Below are positions 1-9,900 of a DNA stretch of 64,000 nt, piece by piece; positions within the stretch are counted from its first letter, which is position 1, and the number at the start of each line of letters is the position of its first letter. The notes beneath the pieces are model-generated. The model ran no database searches. It was not told the origin of the DNA and was given only the letters and a program-made list of their open reading frames with translations. The translations under genes and the position numbers were made by a program. The DNA is from Nitrospirota bacterium (GTDB lineage: Bacteria > Nitrospirota > Thermodesulfovibrionia > UBA6902 > JAJYJJ01), in NCBI GenBank assembly GCA_021789595.1, contig JAJYJJ010000006.1, positions 19,477-83,476 of the forward strand. The letters run 5' to 3'.

Positions 1-62
1 GCATTGCTGACCTCCTGCAGATCAACCTTTGAAACAATGTCAAACGAATGTTCTTCAGCCAT
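1..62 (-). CDS. yajQ: YajQ-family nucleotide-binding protein, N-terminal fragment
   Basis: Only the first 20 codons are in the window; the rest lies beyond position 1. The visible N-terminus reads MAEEHSFDIVSKVDLQEVSN, which matches the start of the YajQ (UPF0234) family, where SFDIVS-VD-QE-NAV is characteristic. The family binds cyclic di-GMP or nucleotides in some species. The start is supported by a GGAGG about 6 nt upstream of the ATG at 62. It follows the formate dehydrogenase gamma gene by 23 nt on the same strand, so it may be co-transcribed. The assignment rests on a short stretch. Confidence 0.72.
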   Translation of the reverse strand, partial: MAEEHSFDIVSKVDLQEVSN

Positions 63-85
63 TTTCTTCCTCCATTATGTTTATG

Positions 86-700
86 CTATTCAGCCCCTAT
101 CTCTTTAATCCACTTCTCATGTCTTTTCTTTGCCCAGTCAAGTGGAACAGTGCCGTACACCATTATCCTGAATGTCCCTGGATTTGCAAGGCTCGCCAGA
201 TATATGTGAAGCGGAATGGCTATAACAAGCAGGTCAAAGCTTATGTTATGAATGAGATGAGAAAGCAGAACCCACTTTTTTATATCGCTGACATCTGGCC
301 TTAGCCAGATTACAAGGCCTGATGCTGCAGCCGCTATGCCAAGTAAGAGGATAGCGAGATAGTAAAGTTTCTGCCCTGCGTTCAGCCTGTCCTGTGGCGG
401 TGACTTAACCTTTTTAGAGAAATATCCGCCACCCTTTAGAATCCATGTAACATCATCAGAACTAAATCTGAGAGAGACAGGCAGGTAATCAAATACTGTG
501 AGAACGAGGGATACAGCAAAAACAACCCCTGCCCAGTTGTGCACTACCCTCATCTGATTAAAGCTGCCGAAAATGGAATTTAACTGTTCAAGGTGAAAAA
601 GGAAACCAAATCCGGTTATGGCAAGGACAAAGAAGCTTACAGCCAGGGCCCAGTGGTTTACTATTTCAAATGCTGTTGCCTTTTTTATCATTTTATCCAT
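86..700 (-). CDS. fdhC: Formate dehydrogenase gamma subunit, membrane cytochrome b
   Basis: A 204-residue integral membrane protein with about four hydrophobic segments, the fold of the FdnI/FdoI di-haem cytochrome b that takes electrons from the iron-sulfur subunit and reduces quinone. A histidine in the first membrane segment (NHWALAV), one in VVHNWAG and those in LLSHLIHNISFDLL and IPLHIYLA are candidate haem ligands. The start at 700 follows GAGGAGGTG by 7 nt and overlaps the end of fdhB by 8 nt, implying translational coupling. It lies last in the formate dehydrogenase set, after fdhB; fdhA lies 5.4 kb away. The hydrogenase cytochrome b family is related, but the context decides. Confidence 0.85.
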   Translation of the reverse strand: MDKMIKKATAFEIVNHWALAVSFFVLAITGFGFLFHLEQLNSIFGSFNQMRVVHNWAGVVFAVSLVLTVFDYLPVSLRFSSDDVTWILKGGGYFSKKVKSPPQDRLNAGQKLYYLAILLLGIAAAASGLVIWLRPDVSDIKKWVLLSHLIHNISFDLLVIAIPLHIYLASLANPGTFRIMVYGTVPLDWAKKRHEKWIKEIGAE

Positions 701-1460
701 CTTTTTTCACCTCCTCGTCCTTCTTGGGACCAAAGACAATATAGTGAAGCAGGGATGCAGCTACTGCGCCTCCAAGCCCGATATATGCAAGAGGTTTTAA
801 AACATTGTGCCAGAACACCACTGTCTCGGGGATTGCAGGATGCTCATTCATGTCGTAGGTCTTTGGCGCGTCTTTAAAAGCATAAAGCACACCGAGTCCT
901 CCGAGGTCTGCCTCGCCGTAAAGTTTTTGATAGCCCGCTTTCTGTGCCCTGCCAATCATAGTATCCCTATCGCCATAAGATATTGCACCTGTAGGACAGG
1001 TCTTTGCGCAGGCAGGCATAAGTCCTTCAGAGATTCTGTCATAGCAGAGGTGACATTTCGAGATCTTATCCTTAGCATCATATCTAGGGATGTCAAATGG
1101 ACATGCAGCAATACAGAGTTTACATCCGATACACTTATCCTTATTAAATGCCACTATACCTTCCTTGGTTTTAAATAAGGCATCAGGCGCAGGACATATC
1201 TTCATGCATCCTGCATCATCGCAGTGCATACACCTCTGGCTCACAAAGAGCCATCGCATACCTCTTTCTGAATTTACAGAAGACATCTCAATAAAGTGTA
1301 TCTTATTGTATAGATAAGGCGTAAGGTCAGGTGGATTTTCATATGTCCCTGTTTCTGTTGTCTTATCAGCAGGAAGCTGGTTCCATTCCTTACAGGCTGT
1401 CTGGCAGCCCCTGCAGCCTATGCACAATTCAGGAGAAATTAACAACGCCTTTCTTGCCAT
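693..1460 (-). CDS. fdhB: Formate dehydrogenase beta subunit, four-cluster ferredoxin
   Basis: A 255-residue FdnH/FdoH-type electron-transfer subunit. It carries four cysteine groups for [4Fe-4S] clusters: CIGCRGCQTAC near residue 13, CMHCDDAGCMKIC, CIGCKLCIAAC and CHLCYDR with CAKTC. A single C-terminal membrane helix (about residues 217-240) would anchor it, as in E. coli FdnH. It passes electrons from the molybdenum subunit to the cytochrome b. AAGGAGG precedes the ATG by 7 nt. Just upstream lies the left end of an insertion sequence (1483), which separates this gene from its usual partner fdhA, so transcription must read through the element or start near its end. Confidence 0.9.
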   Translation of the reverse strand: MARKALLISPELCIGCRGCQTACKEWNQLPADKTTETGTYENPPDLTPYLYNKIHFIEMSSVNSERGMRWLFVSQRCMHCDDAGCMKICPAPDALFKTKEGIVAFNKDKCIGCKLCIAACPFDIPRYDAKDKISKCHLCYDRISEGLMPACAKTCPTGAISYGDRDTMIGRAQKAGYQKLYGEADLGGLGVLYAFKDAPKTYDMNEHPAIPETVVFWHNVLKPLAYIGLGGAVAASLLHYIVFGPKKDEEVKKDG

Positions 1461-1482
1461 AGTATTACCTCCTTTTTCAATC

Positions 1483-2992
1483 GAGCCTGTTCAATATCTC
1501 ACAAACCCTTGTGAAACAAGGCTCCGTGAGCATTTTTTAATTTCCTTCTACCGCAAAATCTGTTAAAATATCTCATCAATTCCGAAAGGAGGACATTGAA
1601 TGAGAACCGAAAGACAGCTTAATTTTGTTGACCTTAAAATATCCTCTCTCATTCCATCCAACGACCCCCTTAAAGTACTCTTTGAAACTGTGGACTTTTC
1701 TTTCATCTATGACCTTCTTAAAGACAAATACACAAATGAAGGGCCTAAGGGTTATGATCCACAGGCACTCTTTAAAGCCCTCCTTCTCCTTTATCTCGGT
1801 TTTGCATCCTCTGAAAGAGACCTTGCCAGAAGACTCTGCTTTGATGGAAGACTTGCTTTCCTCTGCGGCTTCTCCTATGGGGAAACTCCAAAACATAACA
1901 CCTTCCATTATTTCCGTAACAGAATTGGCAAAGAGATATTCCATGAAATCCTTATTAATCTTATCGCTCAGTGCCTCTGCCTCGTTAAAGGCAAAAACCT
2001 CAATCTCTCTACAGATTCCTCTCACATCGAGGCATTCCCAAAAGACACCGATGCCAAATGGGGATACAAGACTGCGGAGTTCTCCTTTTTTGGTTATAAG
2101 ATCCATCTTCAAGTTACCACTACTGAGCTGCCCATCACAGCTTCCATAAAGATAACAGAAGGTAATGAATGGGACGGAAAATTTCTGCCCCCTTTGACTG
2201 AAAATGCAAAGGAAATCTTCGGTCATACTGAAAAGAGTATCAAAGCGGTTATTGCTGATGCAGGGTATGATTCTACTGACAATGCCTCTTATCTTATTAA
2301 AGAGAGTATCCTTCCTTATATAGCAATGAACCCAAGGGGAAGGGAAAACCCCATCCATCGTGGAGACATCACTATCTCCACTGACGGCAAATTCTTCTGC
2401 AAAGCCGGTGTGGAGCTTTGCTACTGGGGAAAAGAGAAAACAAGAAAGAGATTCAAATTCCGTTGTGGTCATTATAAAGAAAAATCTATGGATTGTCTCT
2501 TTAAAAATGAATGCTGGAAGGGCAAATACGGCCCTACCTTCTACCTTAAAGAAGACCATGAGGCTCAGGATATTTTGAAGACGCTGCGTGCTACCCGTTC
2601 CTTTAAGAGAATCTATAAGAAAACAACTACTGTCGAGAGATTCTTCAGTATCCTTAAGGGAAACCATAGCCTTGAAGCACTCAGATTTAGTGCAATAAAG
2701 GAAGTCAGCATCCATGTGTTTATGAGTATATGTGCGTATCTCAGTAGACTCATTGCCGGGATGAAACTGAAAATAGGGCTTCTGCCTATCTAAGATAGAT
2801 AACAGAGGCGATTTATCAACTAAGAAAGGGGGCAATGTATCTTCAGAAGGTATAAGACTGCCTTCTTTAAGATAACGGTTCTGTTTTGCGAGGTGATTAT
2901 ATGATGTAACCCTTGTTTTCATATCCTTGCCTTTGCTTTGATGTCCCAAATATCCCTATCTTGATAAATATTGCCAGTTATTGAACAGCCTC
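1483..2992 (+). mobile_element. Insertion sequence, about 1.5 kb, DDE type
   Basis: The element is bounded by imperfect 22-bp terminal inverted repeats: 1483-1504 (GAGCCTGTTCAATATCTCAC...) and the complement of 2971-2992 (GAGGCTGTTCAATAACTGGC...), matching at 18 of 22 positions. It holds one transposase gene running left to right. I found no clean target-site duplication; the flanks are T-rich and differ. A short stem (CCTTG/CAAGG) lies near the left end. The element sits between fdhB and a secreted-protein gene whose stop codon is only 7 bp from the right end. Confidence 0.8.
1600..2793 (+). CDS. IS transposase, DDE family (IS1182/IS5-like)
   Basis: A 397-residue transposase with an N-terminal DUF772-like domain (about residues 30-110, containing the region around GYDPQALFKALLLLYLGF) and a C-terminal DDE_Tnp_1 catalytic domain. 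Likely catalytic acids are D139 (STDSSH), D220 or D224 (IADAGYD) and E346 (TTVERFFSILKG). A cysteine cluster at about residues 267-305 resembles the zinc-like insert of IS1182 members. The start follows AAAGGAGG. The frame is intact, so the element may be active or recent. Family assignment within the IS4/IS5/IS1182 clan is by motif only. Confidence 0.85.
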   Translation: MRTERQLNFVDLKISSLIPSNDPLKVLFETVDFSFIYDLLKDKYTNEGPKGYDPQALFKALLLLYLGFASSERDLARRLCFDGRLAFLCGFSYGETPKHNTFHYFRNRIGKEIFHEILINLIAQCLCLVKGKNLNLSTDSSHIEAFPKDTDAKWGYKTAEFSFFGYKIHLQVTTTELPITASIKITEGNEWDGKFLPPLTENAKEIFGHTEKSIKAVIADAGYDSTDNASYLIKESILPYIAMNPRGRENPIHRGDITISTDGKFFCKAGVELCYWGKEKTRKRFKFRCGHYKEKSMDCLFKNECWKGKYGPTFYLKEDHEAQDILKTLRATRSFKRIYKKTTTVERFFSILKGNHSLEALRFSAIKEVSIHVFMSICAYLSRLIAGMKLKIGLLPI

Positions 2993-2998
2993 TTTTAA

Positions 2999-4795
2999 TT
3001 ATCTCACAACCACCAGGGTTGTATCAGTTAATGTATTGTTTTCCATATTTGGGTCTCTTGAATAAGGATTTGTTACCATCACTGTTGCCCTTAATGTATG
3101 AGTGCCTGCGGTAGTTGGACTATAAGGAATCTTGACCCTTATTCCACCTCTGCCAGCACTCTCTATTCCCGTTGCAGTTCCTATGATTTTACCTTCTGTC
3201 ACATCTTCCAGAGTGACCTTAAAGCTTGCATCTATTGATGATAGGTTTTTAACAACAATAGTTACTTCTTTGGTATCTCCTATAACCATTCTTGATGGTG
3301 CTCTCAGTGACCTAAGGCTAATGTCTATATATGTAGGCTCAATGGCTGTAACAATTACAGTATCTGAAGAACTGCTATTAACAAAGAAATCGCTTACTGT
3401 AAGTTGAATAATATACTGGCTAGCAATATCCGGAACAAAACTTGGAGTCTTGGTCTCTGAATTTGTTAAAGTAGCTATACTTCCAGTAGGTTTTGATATT
3501 ATAGCCCACGTGTATTTTAATGGGTCTCCATCAAGGTCATAACTTCCACTTCCATCAAGGGTAACAGTGTCGTCTATCAATACAGTCTGATCTGTTCCTG
3601 CATTGGCAATAGGAGATTGATTAGTAGTAGTAATTATTGTCTGACCTGTTGTAGGTGAGTATTGAAGGCGATAGACCTCTACCATTCCTGGATATGCTGT
3701 GCCGGTAATGATAGATGTATCAGGGATGTTGGTGCCAGAATCACTCGTCCCTGACATCATAACAGTAAAAGGTCCGTCACCTATACCAAAAACCCTTATT
3801 ATATAATTGCCTGAAGGCGGTTCATCTATCATAAGAACATTGCTTGGCTCTGATGGAGGGGCTTCTGGGTCAATAGAATCTATCGACTCTTCAAAGTAAT
3901 TCGCACTGGGGATGTTTTTGATCGTACCTCCAGTAGCAGGGTCGTAACCTGTTATCAATCCTTGAGGGTTGATGATCTGGTATTGTATTGGTGATAGGTC
4001 ATAGAAATATAAATATCCTACACTTGGGGCAAGATTGGTGTAAACACCCTCGTATCTATAAATCCGAAGGATTTTAGCCCCTGGATAAAAATCACTAAGA
4101 GCGGGTGCCAACTCACCCTCTTGAGTAGGCGGAATATAACTTTTCCCAGGATCGTGAATTGTGTAGGAAAGTTTTTGAGAATTATAGCCGGATATTACAA
4201 CAAAGTGATTACCCCACGCTGCACAAGAGCCATCAGAATTTCTTTTCTTACAATACTTAATCTTCCCCATATCAGGTTGGTATATCAAAAGGTCGAAATC
4301 CAGAAGCTTCTCCGCCTGAGAAGACCAATCAACAAGAAAACAGTTACCTTGCAAACTTGAAGGATAACAACTTTTAACAGGTATGAGGTATTGATAAAAC
4401 CATCCAGGATATACCCCACAGTAATAAAATTTCTTCATGGATAGCCACTGGACATTTCCTTTACTGTCGTAGCCATTGTGGTAATTCAGCCAGTCATTTA
4501 AAAATAATGGGTTTGTGGGACTTGAATCAATTCCGCAGTAAGGCCAAGAGATAGGGAGATAGCTTAATCCCCAATATGTAAAAAGCATAGAAAGCGATGT
4601 AAGAGCACATCCCTTTTGTCTTATTGTATTGTTGGTATGATCATATAGCACATTTGCCCATTGTGGGTCAAACTGCCAGTATGGATATAAATATAGCTGG
4701 TAGTCGGAAGATAAAGCTGCATGAGTAGTAGAGTTAAAAGCTGTTAAAAAAAGTGAAAATACAATCCATGTTATTAAAAAATATCTTTTACCCAT
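2999..4795 (-). CDS. Secreted C39-like peptidase domain protein with PKD and CARDB domains
   Basis: About 598 residues. A signal peptide (MGKRYF then a hydrophobic run ending near THA) directs export. Residues about 30-220 look like a peptidase_C39-like domain: Cys63 in KGCALTSLSML, His197 in GNHFVVISGY and Asp215 in IHDPG are placed like a papain-type triad. A PKD-like domain follows at about 393-485 (PIANAGTDQTV, GSGSYDLDGDPLKYTW), then a CARDB-like adhesion domain to the C-terminus. The ATG at 4795 is preferred to the upstream GTG because GAAGG lies 5 nt before it. It lies between the Ycf48-like gene and an insertion sequence. Proteolytic activity is inferred only. Confidence 0.68.
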   Translation of the reverse strand: MGKRYFLITWIVFSLFLTAFNSTTHAALSSDYQLYLYPYWQFDPQWANVLYDHTNNTIRQKGCALTSLSMLFTYWGLSYLPISWPYCGIDSSPTNPLFLNDWLNYHNGYDSKGNVQWLSMKKFYYCGVYPGWFYQYLIPVKSCYPSSLQGNCFLVDWSSQAEKLLDFDLLIYQPDMGKIKYCKKRNSDGSCAAWGNHFVVISGYNSQKLSYTIHDPGKSYIPPTQEGELAPALSDFYPGAKILRIYRYEGVYTNLAPSVGYLYFYDLSPIQYQIINPQGLITGYDPATGGTIKNIPSANYFEESIDSIDPEAPPSEPSNVLMIDEPPSGNYIIRVFGIGDGPFTVMMSGTSDSGTNIPDTSIITGTAYPGMVEVYRLQYSPTTGQTIITTTNQSPIANAGTDQTVLIDDTVTLDGSGSYDLDGDPLKYTWAIISKPTGSIATLTNSETKTPSFVPDIASQYIIQLTVSDFFVNSSSSDTVIVTAIEPTYIDISLRSLRAPSRMVIGDTKEVTIVVKNLSSIDASFKVTLEDVTEGKIIGTATGIESAGRGGIRVKIPYSPTTAGTHTLRATVMVTNPYSRDPNMENNTLTDTTLVVVR

Positions 4796-4835
4796 AAACA
4801 CCTTCACTTATTATTCGATTGTTATTATCATTAAA

Positions 4836-6368
4836 TCAAAAAGGTCTCCATGGATATTTATGGAGTCCTAGTTTTTGTTTTCTCCATGTCTTTCCGTCAT
4901 CCTCTGTAAGAAGTATACCCCTAACATAAACATCTAATCCCTCGCCCTCCACAGATTCGTCTACTAAAATCCACCCCTTTCTCTCATTAACGAAGAATGG
5001 AGAGATGAAACTACCTCGTTCAATCTCTCTCTTGTGCCAGGTTTTCCCGCCATCATCTGTATAGAGAAGCAGGTTGTCTCCAGTTATCCACCCTTCGGTA
5101 GAGTTTACAAAGAACATACCATATAACCATTCATTTTTCTTTAACCACTGTATATGCCAGTGCCCTCCTCCATCTCTTGTATGCAGAATAATATCCTCTG
5201 TCTCGAAGTCATTTTTATCTGTGTAGCCTCCTCCTATAATCCAACCTTCATCATTATTAACAAAATATACCCTATTTAAAGTAAGCTTGGTTCCACTCTT
5301 TTGAGATTTCCATGTCTTCCCAGCATCTTTTGTATGAAGTATAAGTCCACCATCCCCTACTACCCAGCCTGTGTCAGTATCTGTAAAGTACACATTGAGA
5401 AGCTCAACTACTGGTCTTTTAGATTGGACTTCCCATGTATTGCCTCCATTTGTTGTATGAAGGATAAGAGAGTTTTGTATCATAGGTCCTCCTTGTGTAT
5501 CTTTCCATTGCCAGCCAACCATCCAACCAGTAGAAGAATTAATAAAAAAAGAACTATTTATAGTAGTAGGTAGAGCAAATTTTTTCTGGACTTCCCATGT
5601 ATCACCTCCATCATCTGTCCTCATAATAACACCACCTGCGCCTATCTCGCGATAAAGGAAACTGCCGCCTCTTACTCCCCAGCCTGTCTTTGGATTAATA
5701 AAATCAATATAATGAAGATCCTTTGCACCGCGTGTCGCTACTTTCCATTTCTTTCCCCCATCCTCAGTCTTCATTATCAGCCCATCTCTTCCCACAACCC
5801 AACCCGTGTTATCTCCAAAACCTCCTGCGAATAACTTGACTGAAAAACCATTTATTGGTTTATATGGGTTGCCTAATTCAATCCCGAGACGTTCTTTCCA
5901 TGTCAATCCTCCATCTTCTGTGCAAAAGATAGTGTCACCTATTGCACAGCCCTTTTTGTTATCAGTAAAAAAGAAAGAGTTCATAAAAAGGGCCTGGCCT
6001 GTAAAAGAACCTAACCCAGGTGCCTGTATGCCACCCGGGACAATACAGGGCTTAGGTGGGTTATATGTTCTCATGCCCCCAGAGAATTGAAATTTCCATG
6101 TCTTTCCACCATCCCCCGTATGGAATATCTGACTGCCAAGGATTGTGGAAATCAAAACCCATCCTTCATTGTTATTTGCAAAGTAGATATCTCCTCCTGC
6201 CATTGGAACACAAGGTTGGGGTGGTGTAGGTGGTAGGAATAGTGACAAGGGTCTACCTTGTGTTACAGGGTCTTTCACTGAAAGTCCAGCCGATTTCCAG
6301 GTCTTTCCTCCATCTGTGGTTTTGAAGACTTCATTGTCTGCAAGTATCCAGCCAATATTTGAATCCAT
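4836..6368 (-). CDS. Ycf48-like beta-propeller protein, downstream part of a frameshifted gene
   Basis: 510 residues composed of repeated DGGKTW/DGGNTW blades spaced about 40-50 residues apart, each with a GW(I/V)(V/I)G-type strand, typical of YCF48/HCF136-like and BNR/sialidase-like propellers. There is no signal peptide because this is not the true N-terminus. The same frame stays open upstream from 6368 to about 6496, encoding another complete blade (GWIIGCDIDKNESIILHTK, DGGETW), and joins the piece at 6460-6894 after a one-base slip in an A5 run. Together the two would give about 685 residues. The biochemical role is unknown; in cyanobacteria Ycf48 assists photosystem assembly, and here assembly of the neighbouring formate dehydrogenase is only a guess. 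Confidence 0.7.
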   Translation of the reverse strand: MDSNIGWILADNEVFKTTDGGKTWKSAGLSVKDPVTQGRPLSLFLPPTPPQPCVPMAGGDIYFANNNEGWVLISTILGSQIFHTGDGGKTWKFQFSGGMRTYNPPKPCIVPGGIQAPGLGSFTGQALFMNSFFFTDNKKGCAIGDTIFCTEDGGLTWKERLGIELGNPYKPINGFSVKLFAGGFGDNTGWVVGRDGLIMKTEDGGKKWKVATRGAKDLHYIDFINPKTGWGVRGGSFLYREIGAGGVIMRTDDGGDTWEVQKKFALPTTINSSFFINSSTGWMVGWQWKDTQGGPMIQNSLILHTTNGGNTWEVQSKRPVVELLNVYFTDTDTGWVVGDGGLILHTKDAGKTWKSQKSGTKLTLNRVYFVNNDEGWIIGGGYTDKNDFETEDIILHTRDGGGHWHIQWLKKNEWLYGMFFVNSTEGWITGDNLLLYTDDGGKTWHKREIERGSFISPFFVNERKGWILVDESVEGEGLDVYVRGILLTEDDGKTWRKQKLGLHKYPWRPF

Positions 6369-6459
6369 AAAAAATATGCCATTTATCTGTCTGAAATTAT
6401 GCGATTGTTTTCCCCATGTCTCCCCCCCATCCTTAGTGTGAAGTATAATACTCTCGTTT

Positions 6460-6894
6460 TTATCTATATCGCATCCAATAATCCAGCCTTCTTTTTGGAT
6501 CTACAAAAAAGACTTTATACAACTCATAGTTGTTAAAGCCGCTATTCTGTGATACCCATTTTTTGCCTCCATCCGCTGTATATAAAATTGTTCCCCCCGC
6601 TCCCACAATCCATCCTATTTTATCGTTAATAAAAAACAGATTTGTTAAACCCAAATTGGTACTACTTTCTTGTAATCCCCATGTATTGCCGCCATCTTCT
6701 GTGTATAGAATGGTCCCAACCTGACCAACAAGCCACCCTTTATCAGGACTGACAAATTTAACATCGGTGAGTGTGTATGATGTTGGATAGGGATTCTGAT
6801 AGAGCCAGCCCCGAGCATAGGCAGAGGAGGTTAGAAGTGCTACTACAAATAGCATTAGGAGAAAAAAGCTATTTCCTATCCTTATAGCCTTCAT
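6460..6894 (-). CDS. Ycf48-like beta-propeller protein, N-terminal part (frameshifted)
   Basis: Begins with a signal peptide (MKAIRIGNSFFLLMLF... cleaved near SAYA) and two propeller blades (GWLVGQVGTILYTEDGG, GWIVGAGGTILYTADGG). The frame ends at 6460 after FFVDPKRRLDYW, where the other frame would continue VDPK-EGWIIG. The slip lies in five adenines (minus strand, 6492-6496); four would restore one gene with 4836-6368. The start at 6894 lies 10 nt after the fdhA stop; an in-frame upstream ATG at 6921 would overlap fdhA and spoil the signal peptide. Pseudogene, assembly error or programmed slippage are all possible. Confidence 0.65.
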   Translation of the reverse strand: MKAIRIGNSFFLLMLFVVALLTSSAYARGWLYQNPYPTSYTLTDVKFVSPDKGWLVGQVGTILYTEDGGNTWGLQESSTNLGLTNLFFINDKIGWIVGAGGTILYTADGGKKWVSQNSGFNNYELYKVFFVDPKRRLDYWMRYR

Positions 6895-6904
6895 CTCGTC
6901 ACTT

Positions 6905-9900
6905 CTATGCCTTCTCAACATTGGCCATAAAGGCCTTGGATTCAGGAATCATTGTATTGGGATCGCCGACTGTAGGCGTAAGGAGGTTTGAGCTGTCTCC
7001 AGCACTTCCATCCTCTGGGTACTGCCAGCCAAAACACCATGGAAGGCCGATCTGATGGATTGTGCTGTCCATCACCTTAAAGGGTTTAAACCTTTCGGTA
7101 ACAATGGCGATTGCCCAGACCCTGCCGCGGGCTGAAGATACAGTAACCTTATCGCCGCTCTTTATCCCCTTGTCTTTTGCAAGCTCTTCGCTGATCTCCA
7201 CAAACTGCTGAGGCATCATCTCAAGCTGCCATGACTCGTGTCTTGTCAGAACTCCTGTCTGCCAGTGTTCAGTTACCCGATATGTGGTCGCTACATAGGG
7301 ATATTTAGGATCATCAAAGTAAAAGACATCCTCTGGGCCGGAGAATATCTTGATGGTTGGATTTATCCTCTGCCCTGAAAGTGGATTCTCTTTAAGCGGA
7401 GACTCCAACGGCTCATAATGCTCAGGGAATGGCCCGTCTACAAGCCCGGGCCCGAATATGGCACCCATACCATCGGCCCTCATGATAAACGGATACTTCC
7501 CGCCTTCCATAGCCATAGGCGGTGCAGGGCCGTCTGGGACATCGCCTTCCCATGTGCCTGGCTTGTTGGTCAGTGGATTTATCTTTGTCGGATTCCATTT
7601 TATGACTGCCCGCTTCGGGTCCCAGGGTCTCCCCTGGGGGTCTACCGAGGCACGATTGTATAGAATCTTTCTGTTTACAGGCCAGCACCATGCCCACTCA
7701 GGGAGGAGGCCAAGGCCTGTTGGATCGGTCTTTTTCCTCCGTGCCATCATGTTTATGACCTTACCATCCTTCTGTATATAACTTCCGCTATATATCCAGT
7801 TTCCACACGAGGTCGTCCCATCTGCCTGTAAGGTAACAAAGTTTGTACAGAGTTCCCCCTTTTTGCCGACCTGCTTTGGCGGGGTGACTGTCTTGTCATA
7901 AACATCTTCTATATAGTAGCCGTTAATCTCCTTTGCCACACGGTGTATATCAATCTTCTTTATCCTGCCATCAGGTCCCTTCTCGCCATAGTCCCATGTC
8001 AGGTTAAGTATAGGTGCAGGGGATTTGCTACCCTTGTTCTGGTAGAGCCGCTTGACTCTGAAATAAAACTCATTCATTATCTCAGAATCAGGTCTTGATT
8101 CTCCGATTGGTTCTATGGCTTTATATCTCCATTGTGCAAGTCTGCCTGAATTGGTGATACTGCCTTCTTTTTCCACACATGAGCAGGCAGGAAGCTGAAA
8201 GACCTCTGTCTGTATCTCTTTAGGATTCATTTCAGGACCCCTCCAGAAGGAACCTGTTTCATTGTCAAAGAGGTTCACATTCACCATCCATTTCAGCATA
8301 GATAATGCCTTTCTTATCTTCCCAGCGTTGGCGCTTGAACAGGTAGGATTCTGCCCCCATGCGAAAAAGCCTTCAAACTTGCCCTTATACATCTGGTCAA
8401 AGAGCATGAGCCACGATGCATTCATACCTTCATCAAGCTTTGGAAGCCAGGAATAGCCGAAGTCATTATCCTTAGTAGCTTTATTTCCCCATATGGCCTT
8501 GAGATAGCTCGCAATATATTTGCCTCTGTTAGCCCACCAGTTTACACTTTTTGGGTCTTTTGTCTTAGGGGTGAATTTTTCGATATAGGATTTGAGATCT
8601 ACAATAGAAGCAGTTGGCATAGGATTATACCCTGGCAGTGTATTGAAAAGAAGTCCATGGTCTGTAGAACCCTGAACATTAGATTCCCCCCTCAGGGCAT
8701 TTATACCGCCACCAGCCATTCCAATATTGCCGAGGAGAAGCTGTATCATTGCCATTGCCCTTATGTTCTGCGTCCCTACTGTATGCTGTGTCCAGCCCAT
8801 TGCATAAAGCTCAGTGCCGACCCTGTAAGGCCTTCCTGTTGATGCATAGGTCTTATAGACCTCTATGAGTTTTTCTTTTGGAGTGCCTGTAATTGCTGAA
8901 ACCTCATCAAGGGTATAGCGCGAGTATTGTTTCTTAAGAAGTTGGAATACGCAGTGAGGATTCCTCATAGTCATATCTTTTTTAGGAATACCATTTTCAT
9001 CCATCTGATATGACCATGTTTTCGTATCATATTTCCTTGCCTTCGGGTCATATCCTGAAAATAGGCCATTCAGTTCTCCAGGTCCTTTAAATTCAGGGTT
9101 TACGAGGAAAGCGGCATTGGTATAATTGACAACATATTCCCTGAAGTAAAGATTGTTATCCAGGATGTAATTGATCATGCCGCCAAGGAATGCTATATCA
9201 GTACCAGAACGCATTGGTGCATAGATGTCTGCCTTCGCTGCAGTCCTTGTGAAACGAGGGTCAACGACAATAAGCTTTGCACCATTGTCTTTTGCCTTCA
9301 TAACCCATTTCATGGAGATAGGATGATTCTCTGCGGCATTACTTCCCATTATAAGGATTACATCCGCATTCTTAATATCGATCCAGTGGTTTGTCATTGC
9401 CCCGCGACCAAACGACTCTGCCAGAGCCGCTACGGTTGCAGAGTGTCATATTCTGGCCTGATGTTCTATGTAGACAAGGCCCCATGAGCGGAGAAGTTTC
9501 TGGAGCATATAGCATTCTTCGTTGTCCAGCGCTGCACTTCCGACATGGGCTATACTGTCTGTCCTGTTTACTACAAATTCCTTCTCTACAGTGACCTCTT
9601 TACCATCGGGTCTTTTTTCTTTCACCTTTGACCTGGATCTTGTCTTGAAGGTTCTGTCACGGGTCTCTTTAATCCTCTTTGCTATTTCATCCAGTGCCCA
9701 GTCCCACTCAACCTCCTTCCATTCTGTTGCACCAGGGGCGCGATACCTTGGTTTTGTCAATCTCAGTGGATTGTTTATAATCTGGTATAAGGAAGCTCCT
9801 TTTGAACAAAGAGTTCCCTCATTGATCGGGTGGTCAGGGTCACCTTCTGCATCAATAACCTTGCCATTGAGGGTGTAGATTATAACGCCACACCCTACTG

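Noticed and set aside
1576..2949. Long minus-strand open frame of 457 codons
   Set aside because: It is fully antisense to the transposase, has no recognisable domain, and the plus-strand frame has DDE motifs and a ribosome-binding site.
1474..2996. TTTT as an IS target-site duplication
   Set aside because: A four-base T run in T-rich flanks is not significant and does not fit the inverted-repeat ends.
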